A stretch of DNA of 64,000 bases from Clitopilus passeckerianus (Eukaryota; Basidiomycota; Agaricomycetes; Agaricales; Entolomataceae). Position 1 is the first letter of the stretch, and each line of letters starts with the position of its first letter. The stretch lies in assembly GCA_944990035.1 (NCBI GenBank), contig CALYLX010000036.1, positions 124,001 to 188,000 on the forward strand, in the 5' to 3' direction. The notes below the pieces were generated by a model. It saw only the letters and a list, made by a program, of their open reading frames with translations. It ran no database searches and was not told where the DNA came from. A program made the position numbers and the translations under genes. Shown here piece after piece: positions 33,703-44,211 of the stretch.

Positions 33703-34923
33703 ATGCTTTCTCAGCAGCCAGACCCAGAGATTCTCATACCATTCGATGTTGTCCACAGTGTCATAAACGAGGTCATCAAAGCTGGAGATATGGTCACTCT
33801 TCGAGCATTCAATGCCACCTCTCACAATACCCGAACGCTCGTCCACCACCACCTCTTCTCAGAGGTGTACCTCGTTCTTAACTCAGACTCTGTGGATATA
33901 ATGGGACGTTTAGAACTTTTTCACGATATCCTGACAGCAACACCTTCCATTGGACGTCACATCGAAGGATTAACCTTAGAGTTGATGAATGCGCGGGGCA
34001 AGAGTCTGGGGGCAGAAGAGTTTTTTGCGAGCGTCCTGGGGATGATCTTGGGTATCAAACACCTTACCTTTACCACTAACGAAGGCAGTTGTGGTTAGAA
34101 CTCTCTCAAAACGTTCATGCTACGGAAGACGATTTCCGCGTTCCTCAGCCAAAAGTCACTAGTTCACATCACAATCGACTGGATGGCGGATTTCCCCGTA
34201 AATGCACTGCGCTCATGCACACAACTCGTCGTCCTTGAGGGCACCAATTTCTCCTTCAACGTAGATGCGGAGGAATCCATGTCGAGCCGCGCACCGGCCC
34301 CTCAATTGATTCCGTCCCTCCAAACCTGCAGAATTACACTGAACGATGGGGAAGAGTTGGTCAGATTGCGCTATGCTTTATTCCCAGACAAATCAGGGCT
34401 TGGAGGAATATTTTCTCCCTGCAAGCTCAGAACTCTGAGCATGCTTTGCGACAATACGATGTTTGTAGACGAGTATGGCATCCAAGAACTTGCCGAAGAA
34501 GCATCGAATACTTTAGAGAACCTGGTTGTAAAACCAGGTTGCTTCAATGGTGCGTCTCCATCTCATATAAACCTCAGTGGAACTCTGGCTTGACACTTCT
34601 CGCTTTCAGAACCTGATCTCTCCCGATTAACAAAACTCAAACACCTGGAGATAGAACAGACAGAGATTCCATATCCAGAAATTTCGGTTCCATATGTGAT
34701 CGAGTTAATTCGCACACTGCCTACACCCAACCAACTGGAGAAGCTTGTTGTTGACATCGGGTGGATTAAAGCCGAGTTAACAAGATACGACGAAGAGTTC
34801 ATCGAAAGCTTCTGTGATAATGTTTTAGATGCAGCGCGTCTCGAAAAGGCCATCATCGAAGTAAGATATGGGCCCGACTTTTTTGGGCCCAAATTTGGGG
34901 TGGAGAGGCTACAGACTTCTTAA
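33703..34923 (+). pseudogene. F-box-like array member 5, single nonsense codon
   Basis: Reads like member 4 throughout: ILIPFDVVHSVINEVIKAGD, LRAFNATSHNTRTLVHHHLF, then after the break FLSQKSLVHITIDWMADFPV, and a second exon with PYVIELIRTLPTPNQLEK. The intron is 34550..34609. One TAG at 34096..34098 interrupts the frame where member 4 has TGG (SCG-W-DSLE against SCG-stop-NSLK). No frameshift or other stop was seen in either exon, so inactivation looks recent. It could alternatively be a sequencing error or a polymorphic null allele. Confidence 0.8.
34096..34098 (+). other. In-frame TAG replacing a tryptophan codon
   Basis: Codon position fixed by the open frame on both sides. The sibling at 32.6 kb has TGG in the aligned position. 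Confidence 0.85.
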
Positions 34924-35235
34924 CTACAGCTATACAGAAGCATAATATGTCAGTGGCACAAGAATAGGGGGAGGGCTTAGGTCTGCGAGCTTGTCGGGCG
35001 TTATCCTGCTGTTAGATACCTATCGTGTACAAGTTTTACCCGCATCGTTCTGGCTGCACACTCATACCTCATACAAAAGCTTGGTTTGGGTGAGACCCGA
35101 TCCGGGACGACGCAGAGCTCATCTCTCTGCGTTGTCGAACCGAAGTCATGGTTTGAATAGTACGAGTAGGGGCTATTGTTCATAGTTGAAACACCCATTG
35201 ACACTATCATCCATCGGGCCCGCATCTCTGTGCAT
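34924..35235. other. Spacer after array member 5
   Basis: About 310 bp with no gene recognised. It begins with a stretch (atacagaagcataatatgtcagtgg) nearly identical to the 3' coding end of member 4 at 33417-33441, a trace of the shared ancestral C-terminus now beyond the stop of member 5. Confidence 0.5.
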
Positions 35236-35580
35236 TCTCAGCAGCCAGACTCGATGATGCTCATGTCATCCGATGTTACCCGCACCATTATAGATGAAGT
35301 CGTCAAGGCAAGGGCATTCAATGCAGCCTCCCAGCACCCGAAGACTCTTTCAGATGCTGCTTTTTTCCAAGGTCGACCTCGTCCTTAACCCAGGCCCCAT
35401 GGTTTTTGATCATGGTTTGAAGCGTTTGGGGCTTCTGCACGATCCCGACAGCAACGCCTTCCTTGAATGCCTGCGAGTTTCCTGTTTGCGGGTTATCTGC
35501 CTGATAACAGAGACAACTATATGGGGTTCAAGTCGGAACCAGATTTCCTCGACCCTTCACTATCGTGGCTATTGCTAGCA
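35236..35580 (+). pseudogene. F-box-like array remnant (member 6)
   Basis: A short remnant of the array. HSQQPDSMMLMSSDVTRTII and DEVVKARAFNAASQHPKTLS align with the start of member 5 with a four-codon loss, then the similarity shifts frame into SKVDLVLNPGPM and LGLLHDPDSNAF. After about 35580 nothing family-like remains. Frameshift, internal deletion and loss of the C-terminal two thirds mark it as dead. Confidence 0.7.
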
Positions 35581-36768
35581 CAATTCCTGCAGAGAAATAC
35601 GTATGAGGTCATCATCCTTCAACGCCGCCCAAATTACTCTTAATTACCGCACCACAAATCATCAGACGACCACAGAAATTGACTGAGTAGATAAGAAGAC
35701 CCGGGACCACACTTTTCGGTTACCTATGACCTATCGGTGACTTTCGGTCCAAGAACCATAAGAGACCCGAAGCCTTCCTCACACGAAGGCAACGAATCTG
35801 GGAATGGTATGTATCATGGACACACGACCAACATCACGAGTGTTCCTGGCGCCATCGACCCCCGTGAAAATCCAGTTATCGTTGGCAACGCGGGGATTCT
35901 TCGTTGATGATGCTCCCATGATGATACACGTCTTGGCCTCAGTATGAACCCTCGTGGACCTTCTCACTTTATCTCTAGGGCGAACAGAACATACGCACGT
36001 CCCCAAAAGAAGCTAGTTCACAGAACCGCCCGCAAAATCAGCTGAGGGTCACGAACTGGACATATCATGAACTATCAACAGCTCGCCAGCGACGTATCTG
36101 TGCGGAGAGTGAGAGAATTCAGTACCCAAGACTATTTATGGTCTGGCAAACTCCGTTATCTCTGTGACATGGGTGTTCGATTCAGAGCCCTGGGCACGGA
36201 GATAACCTCGGTCTATATTTGTTATGTCACTTGTCATGACGAAGGCGTCTTATCGTTATCTCGTTATCTTTTGCCTCCGAGAGCTTCGCGAATATGCGAG
36301 ACTGAATGCGGGGTTATCCAGTCTGTAGCCGCTGTCAACCTCATGGGGACGCTCTCGAGGGTTCAAAGGACCATGGACTGCCACGTTACGTATGGGAACG
36401 CCTAAAAATTCTTGGCTGGTAGAAAACATGGCCCGATGCAGTTTAACACTTGCATTCTTCAAAAGCATGTTCAAGGCGTGTCCCCAATAAATTTACGAAA
36501 CGCGGTGGCCGCGAGTTTTAGCATCGTGGCATTGTCCAGGACTAAACGCCGGGGAAATGCCTAAATGGGGTAAATTCCGAGAAAACTCAAAAAGTAGCCG
36601 ATCACATTTTGCTTGCCGACGATATAAAAGCACTCGGGAAGCGGAAGGAATTCCACTTTTCGTTTATCGCCCCGCTCCCTCTACTTGGCTCTTTGCTTTT
36701 TATGCGCCACAAAAGACTGGCTTTTATTACGACGACGACGACGAGACTGACGACGAGCAACTGTAACT
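35581..36768. other. Intergenic, about 1.2 kb
   Basis: Contains only chance open frames (for example 36067..36405, 112 residues, no family features). The right end holds the promoter of the next gene. Confidence 0.45.
36623..36629 (+). promoter_or_regulatory. Candidate TATA box
   Basis: TATAAAA 140 bp upstream of the ATG at 36769, in a gap with no competing gene. Confidence 0.4.
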
Positions 36769-39700
36769 ATGAGTGGGCCTCAGCAACCTAATCAACAACA
36801 CCAACCTGTTTATCCCAGCCCGCCCTTGACTGAGATGAATCACCAGTCAGATACGCGTTCGCCTGAGCAGAACCAGAGGCCAGGTTCGAGGAGAATCCAA
36901 GAAGTACCACCGCATATTCTGGGAGTGAGTATACGCGTCTTAAAGCCTGCACCATTTCTGGCACTGATGGCGCAATTCAGAAGTTCATTGAGCCGTTGCA
37001 GTCGCAACCACCAACGTCTGGCAGACTTCCAAGCTCTGTGGCAGCAGCAATGAACCATGTTTCTCACAAACAAACGCCCGTTCAAGAGAATGGACACAGG
37101 CCGAATCAGATGAACGGTTCCATTCAATCACCAATGGCTTCTTTGGCTCATGGACACGAACAAAGGAGATACCCTCAGAATCAACAACATCGTCCTTCTT
37201 CGCCTACCCAGGTAGATCTTTTCCTTTCTTCGTTCGTTTCCTTTGATTGTTGATGCGATAATAATCTAGCAAACCCACTTTTCCTACAACTCTTCTCCTG
37301 GCCAGGTCCACGAGCCGGCAACGCCCTCAGAACGGCCTTCAGGACAAACACGTACTCAGAGCGAGCCTAACGTCGTCTATCGTGAAGCTCATCATCAACC
37401 AGGACCGCAGACTATCATTGTCCAACCTCCTCATCCTCAAGGCCACCACCAACTTCCTCGATCCCATCCCCACCATCAACCTCATCAGCCCGGTCCTTCA
37501 GCCAAACTCCCCACACAGGAACAGTTAAAGCAAATGCAAGCACACCAACATCACATGGCGCTTCTACGACAGCAGGAGCTGAAGAGGTTGTCGCTGGCTT
37601 CTGCTGGAGCTCTGCCGCCTGTAAACCTACCTCCGCCTGCATTAACTTCCCCTGCGACGGCGGGTGGTAAACCCGCGCCTATCATCACTAATGGTGCCCC
37701 TGCTGCTGCTGGAGGTCAACCCTCTGCCCACCCGGATTCTCATACCCCTCCTGAACATGCGAATGGTACTTCGAACTTGGGCCTCGCACAGACGCTCATC
37801 CAGCATTCAGCTGCGCAGGCTCTTGCTCCTGTCCGTCCGATATTCGAGCAAGCGTGGCTCGAAACCGTGACCAATGTTCAACGCGAGATGGGAAGGATGG
37901 TCGGAGAGTTCGATGAACGTATTCGGGGTCTTGAACATGATGTCTCTCGACTTCGTGATGAAAGAAACCGGGGCCGTGAGGAGATCAATCGATTGGGGGA
38001 GGAACTGAGGAGGGTCGGCGACAAGTGCGACAGATATAAGGACGAGAGGAACAGGTTCCGGGATGAGTTGGCGCATTATGGGAACGTCACGAAGAATTCT
38101 GTGCGGGATAAGGAGGTGGAGATGGACCATATGCGAAGGGAGGTTGAGAGGTTGAGGAATGAGTTGGATCGGTCGAGGATGGAGAATGAGAGATTGAAGA
38201 GGGAGGGTGAAGCCAACATGCCGAAGACCGTCAGACGCCTGACTGAGGAGGAATACGACGATGTTGACGAGGGCTTCAGACTTGCGGGAGGCCAGATTGA
38301 GATTCGACCTAAGGTTGATCAGCCCCAGCCGAAGGACGAGCCCGAGTCGCCAGCGCAAGAAGGCCCTTCTCAGTTCCAGCTCGAGGTAGCGAGGATGAAG
38401 GAGCAGTTGCAGCGCGAGATGGAGATCAAGATGAAGGACATCCTTGAAAAAGGGATGCGTTCTCGAGAGGTATGGCGCGCATATAGCCACTTTTCCAGCG
38501 TTTTAACTCACATTTAAACTTAGGTGGAGTCGAGGACGACCTCGCCTGTAACAGTTCGCCCTACATCTTCCTCACCAGCGCCAGCCTCGTCTGGGCATGG
38601 CACACGCACATCAAGCACGAGGACGTCGCCTGGCCCGTCCACGGCTATGCAGAATGCCCCTTCGGGTCCTACGACCGACGACCAGAATATGGATGTCGAT
38701 CGGGAGGAAAACGTGCCTCCAGGGTCTCCAGGGTCTTTGCCTCCGACCGACGTTGAAACAAGATTCTCGTCATTAATGCCTATTAATGGTGATCAGGGGC
38801 GACATGCGCCTCATGCAGACCACGCGTCCTCAAGCACTAGCGCTAGCCCTTTGACAGCTCCTGTTCAGTCATCTCAGCCGCATCCCCATTCGACAGTCGC
38901 GCATACACCCAAGTCACTTTCGAGGCCTGCGTCGCCTACTCTCATCCAGGGAACATTAGGCAGGCGTGGTGAAGGCTCTGATGTTTCAAGGGATACGGAA
39001 ATGGGCCCAAACATGGGTGCAAGGCCATTGACACCGTCTTCGCCGGCTCCTTCATTCAGATCGAAGTCGATTGAACGACCTGGCAGCGGGCTTGGCGGTA
39101 GAGGGAGGAGCACCACCAGTACACCTGTTCAGCCTGCTCAGGCATTCACCGAACCCAGTCCATTCGTTGAACAGGGTTGGAAGAGGAGTGGTTCCGGTTC
39201 GAGGTCGCGGCCTGCTACTCCGAGGGTTGCGAGGCCGAATGGGACAGGCACACCACCTCTGCCACCACCATCACAGGTCTCTCAGGCCAGGCCGAGTTCT
39301 TCATCATCGGCAACGTCTTCCCCTTCAGACGTCCAGTCCAGGACGCCGTCACAACAGCAGCACAACTTGAATAGGTCCCGCGTAAATCCCTCATCATCAC
39401 CGAGAGCTGGTCACACGAGGTTCTCTTCACCGATTCGGACGTCGGAATATTGTGGTGGAGATGGAGGAGCTACCAGTGACGTAACAGGGAGAAAGAGAGG
39501 CAGGGAAGAGTTTGAGCAGGAGGCGGGTAGGGACAGGTTCTCTGGGTCGAGCTCTCAGCATCAGAGAGCGAACACCCATCCCGGAGAGGAGAGGGCGAGG
39601 CAGAGGGTGAAGGTTGAGCCTATCAGCGATGATCATGATCGAGCAGATAGGAGTTCGGCAAGGCAGCCTTCGTCATCGCCGTCACCGAGGGTACCACCAG

Positions 39701-40462
39701 CGACGAATTCGAATCCATCAAGAGCCGTTGACCACCGTGGTAGCTGGAGCAATGTTATTCCGAGCAGCTTGCCGCCTTTGCAACAACCCTCTCCCGTTGA
39801 CCGAAAACCTGTCGTCAACTCACCGAACGGGTCGAGACCCTCTCCGAACCCCAATACTTCTGCAAGGCCGACCAGTTGGAGACCATATCCCCCAGCACCT
39901 AGTCATCATTGGGCATCGTCATCCTCTTCGATTCAACCCCAAAGAGAAACTCGACCCAGCTCCGCCGGTAGTGCTGGAGATAGTCAGGGAACTTCAAAAG
40001 CTAAAGTAGCGTTTCCCTTTCGCAAACCGTTGACGACGTCACTCAACGTCAATGGGCAACAGAAAAGCTCTCCTATCTCGCCGACCGACGGAAACGGTGC
40101 GAGTCCGACCTCGAAGAACAAACTTGGTATCAAGCACCTCGACTTGCTGTATGAGACGATAAATGAGAAGTATCATTGTCGAGTTTGCAAGTAAGTTTTC
40201 TGCCCTTTTCTCTAGGTTTCACATCAATGATTCTAACGCCTTCGGTTCCTCCTCCAGGCAACCAAGCTCAAGGGACCATCAATCGCCAACGACGCCTCCC
40301 GTCACCTTCCCAAAGAACGCTGGTTGGCCTGACCTTGCAGGTCACTACCAGACCGCGCATCCTAAATCCTGCGAAGACCTCGAAAAGCTCAGCGCTGCGC
40401 AGGTCGCGGAGCTGAAGCAACAGCTGAAGAGCAGCAGGTTCTGCGGATTTGTATTGAGCTAA
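36769..40462 (+). CDS. Low-complexity coiled-coil protein with C-terminal CxxC-H-H zinc finger
   Basis: Five exons (introns 36925..36980, 37212..37269, 38470..38523, 40191..40257) give 1152 residues. The N-terminal third is rich in P, Q and H. A heptad-rich coiled coil runs from about residue 333 to 443 (EFDERIRGLEHDVSRLRDER, then EVERLRNELDRSRMENERLK). A long S/P/T/R-rich disordered region follows. The C-terminus holds YHCRVC, a spacer crossing the last intron, then GWPDLAGHYQTAHPKSC, a C-x2-C...H-x4-H arrangement similar to C2H2/BED-type fingers, ending in a short helix. Probably a nuclear DNA- or chromatin-associated protein, by inference from the finger and disorder only. No symbol can be given. 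Confidence 0.85.
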
Positions 40463-42063
40463 AGCCGGCCATAATGGCCACTGCGGAATGACCCTCTCCT
40501 CCTCGTACTTTTATTCTGGGACATGGTTCTATTATTTTGTTGCATATCATTTTCTTATTGCATGACACATATTTTTGACGAGAGAACCAAATTCTCGCTC
40601 TCTGTATTACCATGTTTTATTTTGCATTCGTCGTAACCTTGCTATCGCCCGTCGCTCTGTTGATATCCGTGTATTAATCGTGTATTCCTAAATGGATAGA
40701 CAGCTTTGTTATCGTTATTGTTTCTTATTCGTAGCCGACCGACCGACGCTCATCGTGCCATGGAAACGTTGAATTTTGAACATTGAATTGGTTTGTATTA
40801 TCATAGATGACATAGGAAGAAGGAGTAAAGTTTAAAACTTGGGGCTTCTTTCTCGGTCCACAGGACCGATACGATCCCCTACATCGACCAGACAACGCTT
40901 ATTCCTGAATGCTTTCCTCAGGTATACCGGCCCGCCTCGTACCTTCCTCCACGCAAGCTTTCCATGATGGCGACGCACGAGTGGCAGCAAGGATAGCACC
41001 GACAGTATCCGTGTTCAGCCCCAGTGAAGACTCTATATCCGGAAATCGCGTCAATTCGCCTGGAATTGTCCGGATCGTCTCCCATCGTTAGAGAATCGAC
41101 TGAATTCTGCGCGTCGGAGATTTCTTCAACCGGTTCAGTCTATCTATCTAGTCTTATTCTAACGACATGTCGGATATGAAGCTGTTTCATAGCACGGCGT
41201 CTCCCGGATGGAGTGAACTTGAAATCAAGAGACAGACCATGTTCGCTAAGTCCTCTCTCTCTTCCCTACCTCCACCCTCCTCCACCCAACTGCATTCGTG
41301 CGCTAACAGAATTCCTCTGGCTTGCCTCATCCCATGAGACATGCGCCGTGTAGAAGCTTGTCAATCATTTAAGGTGAGCACCACGGCTCTTTGGGAATTC
41401 CTTTAGCACTGATCCACGTCGTGTGCGCAGCACGAGCTGCCGCCGCATATAGTCACTTGTTCACCGGTATCAAACCACCTCTGTAAAGAAGATAAGTAGC
41501 TTGCCTCGATTTTCTTGTTTTTTGACATGCTGATGGTTATTATTTGCCAGATGCTCTCAGCCTTTCCGCCGCCGTCTTGCAAATAGCTATCTTGGTACGT
41601 CTTCCGTCTGTTTTCCACTTTCAAGCACTCAACTGATCACAGACCTTATAGAAATGAGCTTTCCATGTATCAGAACTAGTACGCTCTAGACAGCGCGGTG
41701 ACACAAAAGGTGACATATAACTGGGGTATTTACTTGGAGAAGTAAGATAGTGTAACTAGTACTTTAAATGGATTGAAATGAAAATTAAATATCGTTCAAA
41801 TCCACTCCTAATGTGAAGAAACCACAAGACTGCCCAATCCCCTGGAAGTACAAGCGGCTACGCTACCAGTCAATATGGACCGATTGGAACAGATGCTCGC
41901 CTCTCGTAATCTGTTCAAGTCGACTGGGATCTACGTTACCCTATCCCAAACGATATAACCATTTCTCACCCGATCCAAAATCTACTATATGCACACTTTT
42001 CGCTTCAAATCGACTGCCATCGACTAACTCAATTTTAGCAGATTTCACACGATTTCAACATAT
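40463..42063. other. Intergenic, about 1.6 kb
   Basis: 3' region of the zinc-finger gene followed by unassigned sequence. A 73-codon open frame at 41403..41624 (-) has two cysteine pairs near its end but no splice or family support. No transposon termini or long repeats were recognised. Confidence 0.45.
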
Positions 42064-42912
42064 TCACTCTTCACTGGGGTTCAGCCGCGGCAGCGGTCGA
42101 TAACCAGACGATGTACCACATGTGGTCATCGTTGTAGGGTGACTCGGACGGGGCGATTGACGCTGCACGGGGAACCCGTCGTTGGCTACACTGGCGGGCA
42201 TATCAATTCTGAAAGACCCGGAGTCATCTTCGAATGCACCCTTCGACGAAATCCAGTCTTGCCAAGGACTGCCGATGGGCACATCTGGTTTAGTGGGTTC
42301 GAACGGGTGATACCCACGGACGCGCATCTCGTGGATTATAAATAGGGATGGGAATGGAGGATCACCATGGCGGGGATCAAGAGCAATAGCCTTGCCATGG
42401 AATTGCTGGACTATGGTGCTATTGGTGAAGTTGACGAATATGAACCTACGAGTCTGCTTCCTCTGAGCAGTTTGTCCGGAAACAGGGGGATTCAATCAAC
42501 TCACGTTAGGGACGTAACGTATAAAGAAATAGTACGAATCAAACGCAGAGCGATGGTTAGGGCACATAAGAAGGCCATTGCGGGGTTCATGTTTAGGCCC
42601 TGGTCCGGCGTGATGAGGAATCCAACTTCGGTGCTTGAGGTCGGACCACTATTCAAGTTATCAGATCAGCCACAGACGGTTGTAGGCGTCGTTCTAACTC
42701 ACGGCCTGTGTCTCTGAGTCCTTGATAATGAGACTTTGCTGAAGAGCTGAACAGTCCCATCCGCAGATGGCGCATAGGGACTTAAGGAATGCATCCTGCG
42801 GGCCTATTCCCGTGGTTATTGACGAAACTGGCGTGTCGGATTCGACCCAAGCGTATCCATCTGGGGGTCCATGCGGTGATAGAGGAAGTGGAAATTCTAA
42901 TAGAGCTTCCAT
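42064..42912 (-). CDS. HNH_2-type nuclease-domain protein
   Basis: Three exons, 42912..42703, 42648..42505 and 42453..42064 (introns of 54 and 51 bp), give 247 residues in one frame. The domain begins at CAICGWDC (zinc-binding CxxC) and continues with the His-rich KHRSWIPHHAG. It ends in the hallmark NGLLMCPNHRSAFDSYYFF and YVPNTRRFIFVNF, which match the HNH_2 family (PF13391) of Agaricomycetes. A conserved-looking tail GYHPFEPTKPDVPIGSPWQD follows. The HNH fold cleaves nucleic acid in characterised families; the role of the fungal ones is unknown. The ATG at 42912 gives MEALLEFPLPLSPHG; upstream coding exons are possible (a protein-like stretch lies at 42950-43080) but were not resolved. Confidence 0.7.
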
Positions 42913-43172
42913 GGCTGTCAGACAGAGACACACCTAACTCTTTGAGGGGGTGCGCCACTTCGGGTATTCGGTATCCGGATCGTGGGAAGTCCGAGACCAC
43001 CTTAATCCCTTCTTCTGGCCGAACTTGACCGTATGACCGACCCCATCATGAACATTGAATTGAATGTTGGGATCATACCAGTATAAGGAGCGTGCTTCGG
43101 CGCACTATCGATAAGATTCAGATAAGGGTTCTTGCTTCGAACCAGCATCCGTAGTCTTGTCTGTACTCGACA

Positions 43173-44093
43173 ATGCCAGGGCAACTGGGACAGAGACTTG
43201 GGTCTGGAATTAACCGGGAGAGGTTTCAATTCGCTATGGAGACAGGACGCCTTTTCAAGCCGGAAAAGGAGGCGAAGACTGACAGTTCAACGAAAGGATC
43301 AGATGCAGGATCTCAAGTAACCACTCCTACACAGAGGTTAGTCGGATGCAGTCTGTAGGCGATACTGTAATCAAGCGTTTGTGCAGCTGGACTACCACGC
43401 CCACACCTGGAGGAAACGATGAAGAAGAGGAACCCATGGTAGTCCCTGCGCCTCTTCTCGATTGGTAGATCACCTCTCCGGTACCAGCAACATTGCTTAA
43501 TCTCATCGCCAAGAATGTACCCATCAAATCGGAGGAAGCCCTAAAGAATACCTTTGATGTTCTGCCTACCGCAGATGAAGTCGTGAGTCCAACTGAATCT
43601 CCAGTTTTAACGTACGCTGAAATAATTACTCAAAATGTAGAAAGAGCTTGCGGCAAAGGATAAAGAGAAGGGAATCGACTATTTCAAGGAGTTGCTAGGA
43701 ATGCAGGATGCGATCTGGGTCGAGCTTCTCATGCTGTATACCCCAGAAGTAACCCTGCCTTTCATCACAGACGAAAACAGGGCGAGCTTCATCGAGAGCC
43801 TGATAGATGGTTTGGAGCGTGTGTGCGCACTGGCGGTGCATCTGGCCATGACGCACAAATCATCTGGGGCCTGGAGGAGGGAGCTTCACTACCTCCAGAA
43901 AGGGAGAATCCACTCGTATCACCCCATGCATCCTTACCGGCTACTATCTCCCTTCACTGATACGTTGAAGCCCATTGTGCCAAACTATGAGCGTTGGGAT
44001 GACTCGACGGGTAAATGGGATGATATACCGGAGAAGACTGAGGCAGACAAGAAGCCCTCTACTGAGCCAACTGCGACGACTTCACATGAATGA
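43173..44093 (+). pseudogene. Unknown protein gene with an in-frame stop
   Basis: Exons 43173..43336, 43387..43582 and 43641..44093 join in frame (271 codons including stops) through introns GTTAGT-GTGCAG and GTGAGT-AATGTAG. The last exon is a well-formed frame with DAIWVELLMLYTPEVTLPFI, AVHLAMTHKSSGAWRREL and a charged C-terminus. One TAG at 43466..43468 interrupts exon 2, directly after a TGG. A 30-bp GT-AG segment (43436..43465 region) would remove it but is too short for a normal intron. I do not recognise the family. The gene may start within exon 3, be truly broken, or carry a sequencing error. Confidence 0.5.
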
Positions 44094-44211
44094 TCGCTAT
44101 TACTATCATGTCCCGCTTATTACGCCCGTCCATTACGTTATGACAACGGAGTTGTACATGCCTTTGCCTATCTATGTAACCTTCAGCCACTCTCGAACCT
44201 GCCTGCATTAA

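Noticed and set aside
36067..36405. 112-codon open frame (+)
   Set aside because: Isolated, cysteine-scattered, no introns or relatives in the window. Length is within chance expectation.
37807..38490. 227-codon open frame antisense to the coiled-coil gene
   Set aside because: L/H-rich mirror of the E/R-rich coiled coil; a shadow.
41403..41624. 73-codon open frame (-) with CGGSSCC near its end
   Set aside because: No start context, splice partner or family resemblance.
43466..43488. A 23-bp GT-AG segment removing the TAG in the 43-kb gene
   Set aside because: Far too short for a spliceosomal intron, and it would shift the downstream frame.
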